The notes under the pieces are model-generated. The model was not told the origin of the DNA. It ran no database searches and saw only the letters and a list, made by a program, of their open reading frames with translations. A program made the position numbers and the translations under genes. This document shows positions 9,016-17,111 of a stretch of 64,000 bases of DNA, piece after piece. The stretch covers positions 1 to 64,000 of the forward strand of contig NZ_LDRT01000012.1 in assembly GCF_001476655.1 (NCBI RefSeq). Direction: 5' to 3'. Position 1 is the stretch's first letter. Every line of letters begins with the position of its first letter. Source of the stretch: Microbacterium testaceum (lineage in GTDB: Bacteria; Actinomycetota; Actinomycetes; Actinomycetales; Microbacteriaceae).

Positions 9016-9384
9016 TCACACGTCGGCCGCGCGAGCCGCGGCGAGCTGCTCCTCCCAGTCCGTCGGCAGGCGATCCTCCGGCCCCGGCACCGACTGGTCG
9101 AGGGGGTGGGTCGTGGACGGGGCGAGCGGGGGTCCGTGCACGACCGTCGAGGTCTCGTAGTCCCACCACCACACCTCGCCGGGCTCGAAGCTCTGAACGT
9201 ACCGGTGACCCGTCACCCGCGCGTGCGCCGTGGCGTGCCGATTCAGCGACGAGTCGCAACAGCCCACGTGTCCGCACGCGGCGCACCGACGCAGGTGCAC
9301 CCACCAGCTTCCACTCGCGTCGCACTCCTGGCATCCGGTCCCGCTCGGAGGCGCGCTCCGGTCGATGTGCTCGGGCGAGGACAT
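9016..9384 (-). CDS. UBP-type zinc finger protein, 122 residues
   Basis: A small zinc-binding protein with a ubiquitin-protease-type finger: GCQEC near residue 20, then LRRCAACGHVGCCDSSLNRHATAH, and a later TGHRYVQSFEPGEVWWW. The order of Cys and His pairs is that of ZnF-UBP domains. Actinobacteria have such small proteins although they have no ubiquitin pathway of the eukaryotic kind; the ligand is unknown. ATG 9384 overlaps the TGA of the truncated hydrolase upstream (9384-9386), so it was the second gene of an operon whose first gene has been cut. Confidence 0.85.
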   Translation of the reverse strand: MSSPEHIDRSAPPSGTGCQECDASGSWWVHLRRCAACGHVGCCDSSLNRHATAHARVTGHRYVQSFEPGEVWWWDYETSTVVHGPPLAPSTTHPLDQSVPGPEDRLPTDWEEQLAAARAADV

Positions 9385-9572
9385 CACGCGAGGTCGGCGA
9401 TCGCGTCCGTGATGACTTTCGCGACCTCGGCGGGGTGGCTCTGCATCACGAGGTGCGGCGCGTCGAGTTCCACGACGCTCCGCAGGCCCGCCCGCTGGTA
9501 GCCGAAGCGCTCGACGTCGGGGTTGATCGTGTGGTCGGCGCTCGAGACGATGCCCCACTGGACGGGGAGCCT
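9384..9572 (-). pseudogene. 3' remnant of an alpha/beta hydrolase gene
   Basis: On the minus strand the last about 60 codons of a serine hydrolase survive: LPVQWGIVSSADHTINPDVE, then ...LDAPHLVMQSHPAEVAKVI, ending IADLA and TGA at 9384. SSADHTINPD carries the typical C-terminal Asp and PHLVMQSHP the catalytic His region. Upstream of about 9570 the frame runs at once into a stop and into sequence that on the other strand is oxidoreductase. The 5' three quarters of the gene, with the nucleophile, are missing. Confidence 0.75.
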
Positions 9573-10191
9573 GCCCGGTCAGCACCTCGACATCCGTCTC
9601 ACCGCCGAGGACGGCTATCAGGCCGAGCGCTCCTACTCGATCGCGAGCTTCGGCCCCGGCGAGCGCGTCGAACTCGCGGTCGACGAGGTCGACGGCGGCG
9701 AGGTCTCGCCCTACCTCGTCGAAGAGGTACGTCCCGGTGACTTCCTCGAGGTCAAGGGCCCGCTCGGCCAGTACTTCGTCTGGCGCGAGAGCGACCCCTC
9801 GCCCGTACAGCTCATCGCGGGCGGCTCCGGCATCGTCCCCCTGCTCTCGATCGCCCGGGCCCGCGCGGTCGCGGGCACGGCCCAGCCCTTCCGCCTGCTG
9901 TACTCGGTGCGTTCGGCCCCGGATGCCTTGTACGCCGACGAGATCGAGACGCTCGGCGCCCGTGGCATCCCGACCGAATGGATCCACACGCGCCTCGCCC
10001 CACCCGGGTCGCCGCGAGCCGCGGGTCGCGTCTCGTTGGTCGAGCTCGAACGCTTGACGATCCCTCCGTCCGAGCGACCCCTCATCTACATCTGCGGGCC
10101 GACCGCGTTCGTCGAGGCGACCGCCGACGCGGTCGTCGCCGCGGGCCACCCGCCGCTGCGGGTGCGGACGGAGCGTTTCGGAGGGGCCTGA
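9565..10191 (+). pseudogene. 5'-truncated ferredoxin reductase-type FAD/NAD oxidoreductase
   Basis: The plus strand encodes most of a flavin reductase: LPGQHLDIRLTAEDGYQ, ERSYSIASFGPGERVEL (FAD site RSYSIAS), the NAD-binding GGSGIVPLLSIARA and the C-terminal YICGPTAFVEA. About the first 30-35 residues of the FAD domain are missing; sequence left of about 9565 is antisense to the hydrolase remnant. The frame is still open from TTG 9523 or ATG 9550, so a chimeric protein beginning MPHWTGS could be made, but a working FAD domain is doubtful. The original partner was probably an MOSC or ferredoxin-type redox gene; this is inference. Confidence 0.75.
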
Positions 10192-10242
10192 CCGCACGGG
10201 GTCACACTCCCCACCGATCGCATTTTCGTGTACGTTATTCGC

Positions 10243-10512
10243 ATGGCCGACCACCTCCTGCGCGGCAAGCGCGTCACCGACTCCGAGGTACAGGCCTGGG
10301 CCGATGAGGCCGAAGCGGGCTACGACCTCACCCGTCTTCCCCGGCCGTCGCGAGGTCGACCGGCGATCGGAAACGGTCCCGGCGAAGCGACCACCGTCCG
10401 CCTCGACGCTGAAACATTGACGGCGTTGATGCGACGAGCAGAAGCCGAGGGCATCACGTCGCGATCCGAAGCCATCCGCGCGGCCGTGCGCGAGTGGGCT
10501 CACGTTGCCTGA
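10243..10512 (+). CDS. Ribbon-helix-helix antitoxin
   Basis: An 89-residue protein. The C-terminal half TTVRLDAETLTALMRRAEAE followed by GITSRSEAIRAAVREW is a ribbon-helix-helix DNA-binding unit: a beta strand, helix A and helix B. The N-terminal half would be the toxin-binding tail. ATG 10243 is chosen; TACGTT about ten bases upstream looks like a -10 for a leaderless message, and an in-frame TTG/ATG-like start at 10228 is less likely. It overlaps the next gene by eight bases, the usual layout of a type II toxin-antitoxin pair, in which the antitoxin also represses the operon. Confidence 0.8.
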   Translation: MADHLLRGKRVTDSEVQAWADEAEAGYDLTRLPRPSRGRPAIGNGPGEATTVRLDAETLTALMRRAEAEGITSRSEAIRAAVREWAHVA

Positions 10513-10759
10513 GCTGCATCGCTCTGCACGAAAGCACTACCACCGCGATCGACTGAACGACGACGCCGTTCGGCAGGCCGCGAGCCACGTCCTCGCGTCA
10601 TGGCCCCTCGACGACGAGGACGACCCCCGTCGATGGCTGCTGATCGGCATGGATTCAGCGGGTCGGACACTCGAGCTCGTGACCCTCACCTTCGACGACG
10701 GCCACGAGATGATCCTCCACGCGATGATCGCCCGACCGGAGTACCTGCGCGAACTCTGA
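10505..10759 (+). CDS. BrnT-like toxin of a type II toxin-antitoxin pair
   Basis: An 84-residue basic protein starting at TTG 10505 within the antitoxin end. The body WLLIGMDSAGRTLELVTLTF and the end MILHAMIARPEYLREL follow the beta-sheet and C-terminal pattern of BrnT/RelE-fold ribonuclease toxins, in which a strand such as RVISARRA ends the sheet. The N-terminus HRSARKHYHRD is rich in His and Arg. By family it would cleave RNA and be held inactive by the upstream protein. The match is by pattern only, so it could be another toxin of that fold. Confidence 0.7.
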   Translation: MPELHRSARKHYHRDRLNDDAVRQAASHVLASWPLDDEDDPRRWLLIGMDSAGRTLELVTLTFDDGHEMILHAMIARPEYLREL

Positions 10760-10765
10760 CACCCG

Positions 10766-12223
10766 TCACGCCCGCAACAACCCCTCCTCACGCAGCGGCA
10801 CCACCGACGCCTCGACCGCCTCCTCCTCCCAGAGCCTCAGCAGCTTCAGCGCCAGGTGCAGGGTGCTGCGCTGCAGGCCGTCGGCGAGTGCGGCGCGGAC
10901 CGACTCGGGAAGGTGCTCGAGCCGGTAGTAGAGGGTCGTGCGGTGGATGTGCAGCCTCTCGCAGGCCACGGGCACGCGTCCGGCGGCATCCAGGTACGCC
11001 TCGACGGTCTCGCGGGGCGTCGGATCGTCGAGGGCGAGCAGGTCGAAGGCGGCAGGGCAGGCCTGGTGCAGCAGCGGGCGTGAGCGCGGCACGGTGTGCA
11101 GGAGCGCCCACCCGCCGAGGTCTTCGGCGCGCACCGACACGACCTGATCGGGCAGGGTCGCGCGCAGGCGCGCCGAGGCGATCGCCCGCTCCACCGCGTC
11201 GTCGACCGCGGTCTCGATCGCCGCGCACACCGTCATCCCGAGGCCTCGCGGCACGAGCCCGTGCACGGCGGCCTCGCGGGTGACGGCATCCGTCAGGTCG
11301 TCGATGTCGCGCACCGGAGCCGCGAGGAAGACGGCCGCTCCCCCACGGATGCCGACGAAGTGGACCGCCCCGTGCAGGGTGAGCGCGAGGTGCCGACCGA
11401 ACGCGAGGATGTCGGGGTTGATCACGTCCGCGTGTGTGGTGAGCATGCCGTGGGGGTAGCCCTCGTAGATCTTCAGGGTCGAGTTCGCGAGCATCTCGTG
11501 CTGGCGGATCGCGGCGGCCTTGTACGGCACGACCTGGTCGTCGTCGCCCTGCAGCACGAGCACGGGGACCGTGATGGCCCGGAGGTCGGCTTCCTGGTCG
11601 GTCTCCGAGAAGGCCTTGATGCCCTCGTAGTGCGCGACAGCACTGCCCGTCATGCCCTGGCGCCACCAGTTGTCGATGACCGGCTGCGACGCAGTGACGC
11701 CCTCGCGGTTGAATCCGTAGAAGGGACCGGATGCCACGGCCTCGAAGAACTCGGCACGGTTGGCCGCGAGCGCCTCACGGAACCCGTCGAAGACCGACAG
11801 CGGGGTGCCCTCGGGGTTGTCGTCGCGCTGCAGCATGAGCGGCGGGACGGCCGCGACCAGGACCGCTTTCGCGACGCGCCCCTGGGGCTCGCCGTGCTGA
11901 GCGACGTACCGGGCGACCTGGCCGCCGCCGGTGGAGTGCCCGATGTGCACGGCGTTGCGCAGGTCGAGGTGCTCGACCACGGCGCTGACGTCGCTGGCGT
12001 AGTGGTCCATGTCGTGGCCGGTGCCGATCTGCGACGAGCGACCGTGACCGCGCCGGTCGCTCGCGATCACGCGGAAGCCCTTGCCGAGGAAGTAGAGCAT
12101 CTGGGCATCCCAGTCGTCGGACGACAGGGGCCAGCCGTGGTGGAACACGATCGGCTGCGCCTCAGGGTTTCCCCAGTCCTTGTAGTAGATCTCTGCGCCA
12201 TCTTCGGTGGTCACGAATGCCAT
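10766..12223 (-). CDS. Alpha/beta hydrolase (haloperoxidase-like) fused to PucR-type regulator C-terminus
   Basis: A 485-residue chimera. Residues 1 to about 270 are a nearly complete non-haem chloroperoxidase-type hydrolase: nucleophile Ser97 in GHSTGG, acid in LQGDDDQVVP, His in YPHGMLTTHADV. Such enzymes normally end a few residues after the stretch NPDILAF seen here. The frame then continues into the C-terminal half of a PucR/CdaR-type regulator, ending in the helix-turn-helix ACERLHIHRTTLYYRLEHL. The regulator's N-terminal sensor part is absent. ATG 12223 follows an AAGGAAG site. Either a true enzyme-regulator fusion or an in-frame deletion that joined two neighbours; I favour the deletion. 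Confidence 0.8.
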   Translation of the reverse strand: MAFVTTEDGAEIYYKDWGNPEAQPIVFHHGWPLSSDDWDAQMLYFLGKGFRVIASDRRGHGRSSQIGTGHDMDHYASDVSAVVEHLDLRNAVHIGHSTGGGQVARYVAQHGEPQGRVAKAVLVAAVPPLMLQRDDNPEGTPLSVFDGFREALAANRAEFFEAVASGPFYGFNREGVTASQPVIDNWWRQGMTGSAVAHYEGIKAFSETDQEADLRAITVPVLVLQGDDDQVVPYKAAAIRQHEMLANSTLKIYEGYPHGMLTTHADVINPDILAFGRHLALTLHGAVHFVGIRGGAAVFLAAPVRDIDDLTDAVTREAAVHGLVPRGLGMTVCAAIETAVDDAVERAIASARLRATLPDQVVSVRAEDLGGWALLHTVPRSRPLLHQACPAAFDLLALDDPTPRETVEAYLDAAGRVPVACERLHIHRTTLYYRLEHLPESVRAALADGLQRSTLHLALKLLRLWEEEAVEASVVPLREEGLLRA

Positions 12224-12355
12224 GACATTGCCCGCTTCCTTGTCTCGACGAGTGCGCCACGAACGTGGCTCGACCACTCAACTCCGCGGGGGCCCGGCGG
12301 GCATCAGACGTTCGTCGAGAACCGCCGGCGGGCGGCACCCTGGCAGACTTGCCGA

Positions 12356-12958
12356 ATGGGCCGCACGATCCTGCTCGGCATCGACGGAGTGCTGCTCGTC
12401 GAGCTCGACTCCCCCGCCCGCGAGTACGCGGACTACCGCACCGGTCGCGCCCACGCGCCCCTCCCCGTTCCCGCCGATGCCGAGCTCTTGCCGGGCGGCC
12501 GGTTCTTCTTCCGCCCCGCCGTCGTCGAGGGCCTGCGCTCGCTCTCCGCCGACCTCGTCTGGAACTCACACCGCCTCGTCGACCCCGACGCGCTGCGGAT
12601 CCTGTCCGATCAACTGGGCCTCGGCGACGTCGTTCGGTTCCCGGATGCCACCGAGCTCCCCGCGGCGCCCACGAACGACCCCGTCGACACGGGTCCGAAC
12701 ATCCTGTGGGAGCACTGGAAGGTGCTCTCCTTGATCGAGCGCCTCCGCAATCTCCCGCCGGGCGACGAGGTCGTCACGGTCGACGCCACGCTGGACTTCT
12801 CCGCGCGCCGACTGCCCGAGGGCCTGGCGCGCCGGGCCGGGCGACCGAATGCCAGCGGCCTCGGCGGCATCAAGACCGCAGACGTCTTCGGACTCCCGGC
12901 CGACGCCGTGGAGCTCCTCCGCGCGTGGGTCGCGGGCGGGGCGGTACCGCGCGTCTGA
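12356..12958 (+). CDS. HAD-like domain protein
   Basis: A 200-residue protein beginning MGRTILLGIDGVLLVELDSP. IDGVL resembles the HAD motif I (DxDGVL) with only one Asp retained, LVWNSHR fits motif II, and VVTVDATLDFS in the later half could be the motif IV strand. Family members of this length in actinobacteria are usually annotated only as HAD-like hypothetical proteins. With the first motif weakened, phosphatase activity is uncertain. It is divergent from the hydrolase-regulator gene, and its 5' region has no clear ribosome site. Confidence 0.6.
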   Translation: MGRTILLGIDGVLLVELDSPAREYADYRTGRAHAPLPVPADAELLPGGRFFFRPAVVEGLRSLSADLVWNSHRLVDPDALRILSDQLGLGDVVRFPDATELPAAPTNDPVDTGPNILWEHWKVLSLIERLRNLPPGDEVVTVDATLDFSARRLPEGLARRAGRPNASGLGGIKTADVFGLPADAVELLRAWVAGGAVPRV

Positions 12959-13025
12959 CGCGCGCCCGCGCTCCGAGATACCCTGACCACGCGGCATCCG
13001 AAGAACTTCACCCGGGGGACGAACG

Positions 13026-13418
13026 ATGAGCGAGAACACGGCACCCGTGCCGCCGGAAAAGCTCGCGCGGCGGGTACGAATCCTCACCCCCTTCTTCGCC
13101 GCGGCCTTCGCCGCCGTGGGGGTGGCGTTCACGGGGTTGGGCTTGGCATCGCCGACGATGCTCGTCGCCGGTCTCACCGAGATCGCGCTGAGCGTTCTTC
13201 TCGTGGTCGCTATCTTCGTCGCAACGCCGGTCGTGCGGTGGGTCGCTCTTGCGGTCGTGCTGGTGGGGGCCGCCACGGCGATGGTGCTCGAGGTGACGAC
13301 GCTTCCCGGCGACCTGGGGATCGCCGCGACCACCCTGCTGGGCATCTTCGCGATGCTCGGCCTGACGTGGTTCATCCTGCACAGCTCCGCGCGAGCGGCA
13401 CACCCCGTGCGGACCTGA
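13026..13418 (+). CDS. Four-helix membrane protein, 130 residues
   Basis: A small integral membrane protein with four hydrophobic segments at about residues 20-42, 45-67, 70-90 and 97-118 (for example FFAAAFAAVGVAFTGLGLA and WVALAVVLVGAATAMVLEV). GGGGGA is seven to ten bases before ATG 13026. No conserved motif points to a function; the family is unknown to me. It ends just before a short tandem repeat and a hairpin that separate it from the convergent HEAT-repeat gene. Confidence 0.75.
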   Translation: MSENTAPVPPEKLARRVRILTPFFAAAFAAVGVAFTGLGLASPTMLVAGLTEIALSVLLVVAIFVATPVVRWVALAVVLVGAATAMVLEVTTLPGDLGIAATTLLGIFAMLGLTWFILHSSARAAHPVRT

Positions 13419-13440
13419 CTCCTCGATCCTGACACCTCGG

Positions 13441-13503
13441 GCCTCACGCCTCAGGCCTCACGCCTCAGGCCTCAGGCCTCACGCCTCAGGCCTCACGCCT
13501 CAG
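13441..13503. repeat. Nine-copy 7-bp tandem repeat GCCTCAS
   Basis: Nine direct units of GCCTCAC or GCCTCAG follow each other without gaps (order C,G,C,G,G,C,G,C,G). A degenerate unit precedes them. The array lies between the stops of convergent genes and is not coding in either. Heptamers of this kind change copy number by slippage and serve as strain markers. Confidence 0.9.
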
Positions 13504-13535
13504 GCCGGGCGCCCCCGGAATCGGACGCCCCGGCC
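13503..13535. terminator. GC-rich hairpin between convergent genes
   Basis: GGCCGGGCG at the left pairs with CGCCCCGGCC at the right with one bulged base and a loop of about 14 bases. It follows the tandem repeat and lies between the ends of the membrane-protein gene and the HEAT-repeat gene, so it could terminate both. There is no T-run, as is usual in high-GC actinobacteria. Confidence 0.5.
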
Positions 13536-13541
13536 GGACGC

Positions 13542-14198
13542 TCAGTCGCGCGGCAGAGCCCGCTTCGCGACGACGCGACGGGCCTCGACGGCCGCTTCAG
13601 CGAAGTCGGCGTCGGGGTCGTCCATGACGATGGCCGTGGCGCGCGCGTGCGCGCTGATCACGTCGTACGGCGAGACGATCGCCTGCTCGATCGCCCCTTC
13701 GGCCCGGAATCCGATGGTCGCGAACGCTCGACTCAGGCTCCGCTGCGTGTCGTGATCGCCGCGGCCGAACTGCGTCGCCAGCTCGTCGGCGAGGGTCTCC
13801 TGCGCGCCTTCGGGGACGAGACCGGATGCCGTCCGCCACGCCGCGCGCGCCACTTCGGGGTGCGGATCGCGCAGCAGAGCGGGCGTGATGGCCGAGAAGG
13901 CGACGGGGTCGCCGATCTTCGACAGCGTGTGCAGCGCCTGGCTCCGTGCCTGCGGGATCTCGGACTTCACCTCGGGCAGCAGAACCTCGACCGCGCGCGA
14001 CGGGTCATGCCGGGTGAGCGCCCACGTCAGCATGTCGCGGACGAAGAAATCGGACTCGACCGCGCACCTCGCGACGAGCTCCTCGACGTAGCTGTCATCG
14101 GGGCGCGTGCCCGCGGCGAGCGCGGCTTCGAGTCGAGCGGAGGCGTCCGCGTTCTGGAGCGCTGCGCGCAGCCGCTCTGTCGGCGTGGAGTCGGTCAT
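13542..14198 (-). CDS. HEAT-repeat protein
   Basis: A 218-residue all-helical protein. From residue 30 on, paired helices repeat about every 30 residues (DDSYVEELVARCAVESDFFV; ARSQALHTLSKIGDPVAFSA; HPEVARAAWRTASGLVPEGA; AHARATAIVMDDPDADFAEA), the pattern of HEAT or PBS-lyase-type repeats used for protein binding. There is no catalytic motif, signal or membrane segment. ATG 14198 has GAAGGGA upstream. It is 150 bases downstream of the GTPase gene on the same strand and may be transcribed with it. Confidence 0.75.
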   Translation of the reverse strand: MTDSTPTERLRAALQNADASARLEAALAAGTRPDDSYVEELVARCAVESDFFVRDMLTWALTRHDPSRAVEVLLPEVKSEIPQARSQALHTLSKIGDPVAFSAITPALLRDPHPEVARAAWRTASGLVPEGAQETLADELATQFGRGDHDTQRSLSRAFATIGFRAEGAIEQAIVSPYDVISAHARATAIVMDDPDADFAEAAVEARRVVAKRALPRD

Positions 14199-14348
14199 GG
14201 TGGTCCCTTCGGTCCCTCCAGCGTCGCACGCCGCGGAGAGCGGAGGGTCGGTGTGACGGCGTTTGGGGTGAGGGCGAATTTCGAGTCCGATCGGGGCGGG
14301 ATGGATCGCGTTGCCCCCGCCCGCGACAAGGTCGGGCACGCGGGGCGG

Positions 14349-15503
14349 CTACCGCCGGACAGCCCGCTGCTCGAGGAGCTTGCGGACGACGTCAGCGAAA
14401 TGCGGCGCGTACTTCGCCCACTCCTTGTCGAGCTTCGCGACGTCGATCTTGCCCGTGTGGATGAGTTCGCACAGCTTCATCCAGCTCTCCCCCGTCGCGG
14501 CGGTGAGCGCCCCGGCCACCCCGGCGTTCACGACGACACCGGCGCCGGGGATGAGCTTGAGGAAGCTCGTCGCCAGCGCTCGCCCCGCGACCTGCACCCC
14601 GAACTGCGCGAGGGCTCCGGCGGACAGCATCGTCTTGAACTCGAGGTCGTAGATCGTCGCGACCCGGCCCATCATCGTCAGCTGGATCGGCGCCAGCGTG
14701 ACAGCATCCGTGACAGGAAGGGGAACCGTCGCCGCTCCCGCGGCGGCCGCGGTGGCCGCGGCGATGATGGGCCGCGCCATCTCTCGCTTCCACGGGAGGT
14801 TGAGACGCTGCGCGATGCGAAAGGCATCCTTGTCGCTCTCGGGGGCGAGGGCCAGGGTCTCCGTGACAAGGTCACCGAGACCGTGCCCCTTGCCCTTCCC
14901 GTGCCGGTCGCGGGTCGAGGTCAGGATCACGCGGCGATACGGCACGTGCAACGGCTGGCCGGCGGCATCCACGGGTTCGTGCAGCCAGTCGACGAAGGCC
15001 TGCAGGTCTTTCGCGATGCCGCGCTGGCCGGTGAGCGGGTTCTTGATCCAGTCGACCTTGGTCAGCACGAGGATGACGGGGAGTCCGCGCGCGTCGAGCT
15101 CGCGGATCATCGCGATGTCGGCGGGCGTGAGCCGATCGTCATTCGCTTTCACGCAGTACCAGACGACCGAGATCTGGTGGTCGCCCGGGTGCGCCGCGAT
15201 CGCATCGAGGTGGTTGCGCAGCTGCTGGTCGGGCGGGACGGGCGAACCGATCTCGAACCCCTCGACGTCCCAGATCCCGAGGGATTCGTCGTGGTAGAAC
15301 TGCACGCCCCGCGTGACGGGGAGGCCTTTGCCGACCTTCGCCCAGTCGCGTCCGAAGACGGCGTTGACGAGCGACGATTTCCCCACGCCGGAGCTGCCGA
15401 CGATCGCCAGGTTGAACCGCCCGTAGCGCGACCGCGCCTCCGACGACGCGTCCACGAACGCCTTCTCGTCGAACGCGGGCTTGCTCGCGTCTTTCTTGGC
15501 CAT
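14349..15503 (-). CDS. YfjP/Era-like GTPase with hydrophobic C-terminal region
   Basis: A 384-residue GTPase. G1 GSSGVGKS is at residues 36-43, a G3-like WDVEG at 78-82 (DxxG becomes DVEG), and G4 TKVD at 146-149. G2 is probably the Thr in LPVTRGVQ. After residue 240 an Ala-rich hydrophobic stretch (PIIAAATAAAAGAATVPLPV) and another near 320 resemble the membrane-associated tail of YfjP/DUF697-type proteins. Such GTPases are linked to membranes but their cellular role is not settled. ATG 15503 begins MAKKDASKP; the upstream GAGGGG is six bases away. Confidence 0.85.
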   Translation of the reverse strand: MAKKDASKPAFDEKAFVDASSEARSRYGRFNLAIVGSSGVGKSSLVNAVFGRDWAKVGKGLPVTRGVQFYHDESLGIWDVEGFEIGSPVPPDQQLRNHLDAIAAHPGDHQISVVWYCVKANDDRLTPADIAMIRELDARGLPVILVLTKVDWIKNPLTGQRGIAKDLQAFVDWLHEPVDAAGQPLHVPYRRVILTSTRDRHGKGKGHGLGDLVTETLALAPESDKDAFRIAQRLNLPWKREMARPIIAAATAAAAGAATVPLPVTDAVTLAPIQLTMMGRVATIYDLEFKTMLSAGALAQFGVQVAGRALATSFLKLIPGAGVVVNAGVAGALTAATGESWMKLCELIHTGKIDVAKLDKEWAKYAPHFADVVRKLLEQRAVRR

Positions 15504-15619
15504 TGCGCCCCCTCGTTCTCGCCGCTTTCGTCAGTGTCGCATTCGCGGTGACCGCTCACCCGCCCCTGGACAACGGCGCGGCGACCGGGGCACGGCGGAC
15601 ACGTGATCACACGTCCGGC

Positions 15620-16354
15620 TCACACCCCGAGGATCTCGCGCAACAGCTCGTACTCGGCATCCATCCCCGCGTTCGCGCGCCGCGGGTCGTCCGACCGGCC
15701 GGTCCGGCGCACCTCGGCAAGGTAGCGGCGGTCGGCGTCGAGCCGGGCACGCGCGTCCGCGCCGACGTTCCCGTGCCCCGGGATCACCACGCGCGCCGCG
15801 TCGGCGTACGGCTCGAGCAGGTCGAGGGCCCGCTCGTACGCGGGAACGTCGCGAGGCCAGAACGGCAGGGGAAGCTCGACATCGCTGAGCATGTCACCCG
15901 CGACCAGCACGCGCGGCTCGGGGAGCCACAGCGCTGTGTGCCCGGGGGCGTGTCCGTCGTGCACGATGAGCTCGACGTCGAACGCCGGGGTGCCGGCATC
16001 CACTCTCCCCATGAGATCGACGAGGTCGGGCGTGAACTCGGGCCCGAGAGCCGCGACGAGGTCGTCGCGCTCGGTCCGGACAAGCTCGGCGGTACGGGGC
16101 GAGGCCCGGCGCGGGACGTCCCCGAATTCCGGATGCCACAGCACATGGTCGTGATGAGCGTGGGTCGCGAAGCCCTCGGCGACGGTCAGCCCGCGCTCGC
16201 CCAGCTCGGCGGCGAGCGCGGCAAGCTCATCGGGCATCCACGCGGGGTCGACGAGCAGAGCGCGCCCGGATGCCACGACGACGGTCGTGTTCGTCTGCAT
16301 GACCTGGCTCGTGCGCACGAGCACGCCGGGCGCGATTTCGCGGAGGTCGCTCAC
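15620..16354 (-). CDS. MBL-fold metallo-hydrolase
   Basis: A 244-residue metallo-beta-lactamase-fold hydrolase. The metal site THAHHDH (HxHxDH) is near residue 65, the next His is in DGHAPGHTALWL, an Asp in LVAGDMLSD, and the last His in VVIPGHGNVG. These are the full set of ligands for two metal ions. The substrate is not given by sequence. GTG 16354 overlaps the TGA of pdxH by the GTGA pattern, so the two genes form a translationally coupled operon; the longer frame to 16378 lies inside pdxH. Confidence 0.88.
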   Translation of the reverse strand: MSDLREIAPGVLVRTSQVMQTNTTVVVASGRALLVDPAWMPDELAALAAELGERGLTVAEGFATHAHHDHVLWHPEFGDVPRRASPRTAELVRTERDDLVAALGPEFTPDLVDLMGRVDAGTPAFDVELIVHDGHAPGHTALWLPEPRVLVAGDMLSDVELPLPFWPRDVPAYERALDLLEPYADAARVVIPGHGNVGADARARLDADRRYLAEVRRTGRSDDPRRANAGMDAEYELLREILGV

Positions 16355-16992
16355 GGCTGCCGCCGCATCCCCGCCCACCCGTCGCCGTCGCGCTGGAACA
16401 CGATCCGGTCGTGCAACCGCGACGGCCTGCCCTGCCAGAACTCGAACTCCGTGGCATCCACCCGGTATCCACCCCAGTGCGGCGGGCGCGGCACCGGCTG
16501 ATCCTCGGGGAACCGCGCGGAGACCTCGGCCATCTGCTCCTCGAGGGCGGCGCGGGATGCCACGGCCTCCGACTGGTGACTCGCCCAGGCCGACAGCTGC
16601 GAACCGCGCGGACGCGAGGCGAAGTACGCGTCGTCACGCTCGGCGGGCAGCGGCGTCGCGGTGCCGAGCACGATCACCTGCCGCTGCAGCGCGTACCAGG
16701 GGAACAGGATCGAGACACGCGGATTCTCGGCGAGCGCGCGCCCCTTGCGCGAAAGGCGATTCGTGAAGAACCAGAGGGCGCCGTCGTCGTCGATTCCGCG
16801 CAGCAGCACGGTGCGCGAGGTCGGTGAGCCCGTGGCATCCACCGTCGACACGACCATCGCGTTCGGCTCGGGCAGGTCGGCGGCGTCGGCGAGCCAACGC
16901 TGGAGAAGAGCGAGAGGGGATGCCGCGAGCGCGGCGTCATCGAGCTCGTCGAGCGTGTAGTCGAGCCGGTGGGCGAGGGGGTTCTCGGTCAT
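16351..16992 (-). CDS. pdxH: Pyridoxamine 5'-phosphate oxidase
   Basis: A 213-residue FMN enzyme that oxidises pyridoxamine or pyridoxine 5'-phosphate to pyridoxal 5'-phosphate, the last step of PLP salvage. FMN and substrate motifs are all present: RTVLLRGID, LWFFTNRLSRKGRAL, an ASRPRGSQLSAWAS block, HWGGYRVDATEFEFWQGR and the C-terminal RLHDR. The length is the family's usual one. It is the first gene of an operon with the MBL hydrolase and is divergent from the TetR gene. Confidence 0.96.
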   Translation of the reverse strand: MTENPLAHRLDYTLDELDDAALAASPLALLQRWLADAADLPEPNAMVVSTVDATGSPTSRTVLLRGIDDDGALWFFTNRLSRKGRALAENPRVSILFPWYALQRQVIVLGTATPLPAERDDAYFASRPRGSQLSAWASHQSEAVASRAALEEQMAEVSARFPEDQPVPRPPHWGGYRVDATEFEFWQGRPSRLHDRIVFQRDGDGWAGMRRQP

Positions 16993-17111
16993 CGCGCGGT
17001 TCTCCGGGGTCGTGGAGCCTCATCGTATGGTGCCGCGGGCGCGCGAGGGCCGGTCTTCGCCGCGAGGCCACCGGCGCGGAGGGGCGAAACCGCGGCGGAT
17101 AGGATGCCCCC

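Noticed and set aside
9385-10503. The long minus-strand frame upstream of the zinc-finger gene
   Set aside because: Beyond ATG 9384 it is antisense to the flavin reductase remnant and to the antitoxin gene, with no domain of its own.
13441-13503. CRISPR array
   Set aside because: The units are 7 bases long and contiguous, with no spacers and no cas genes.
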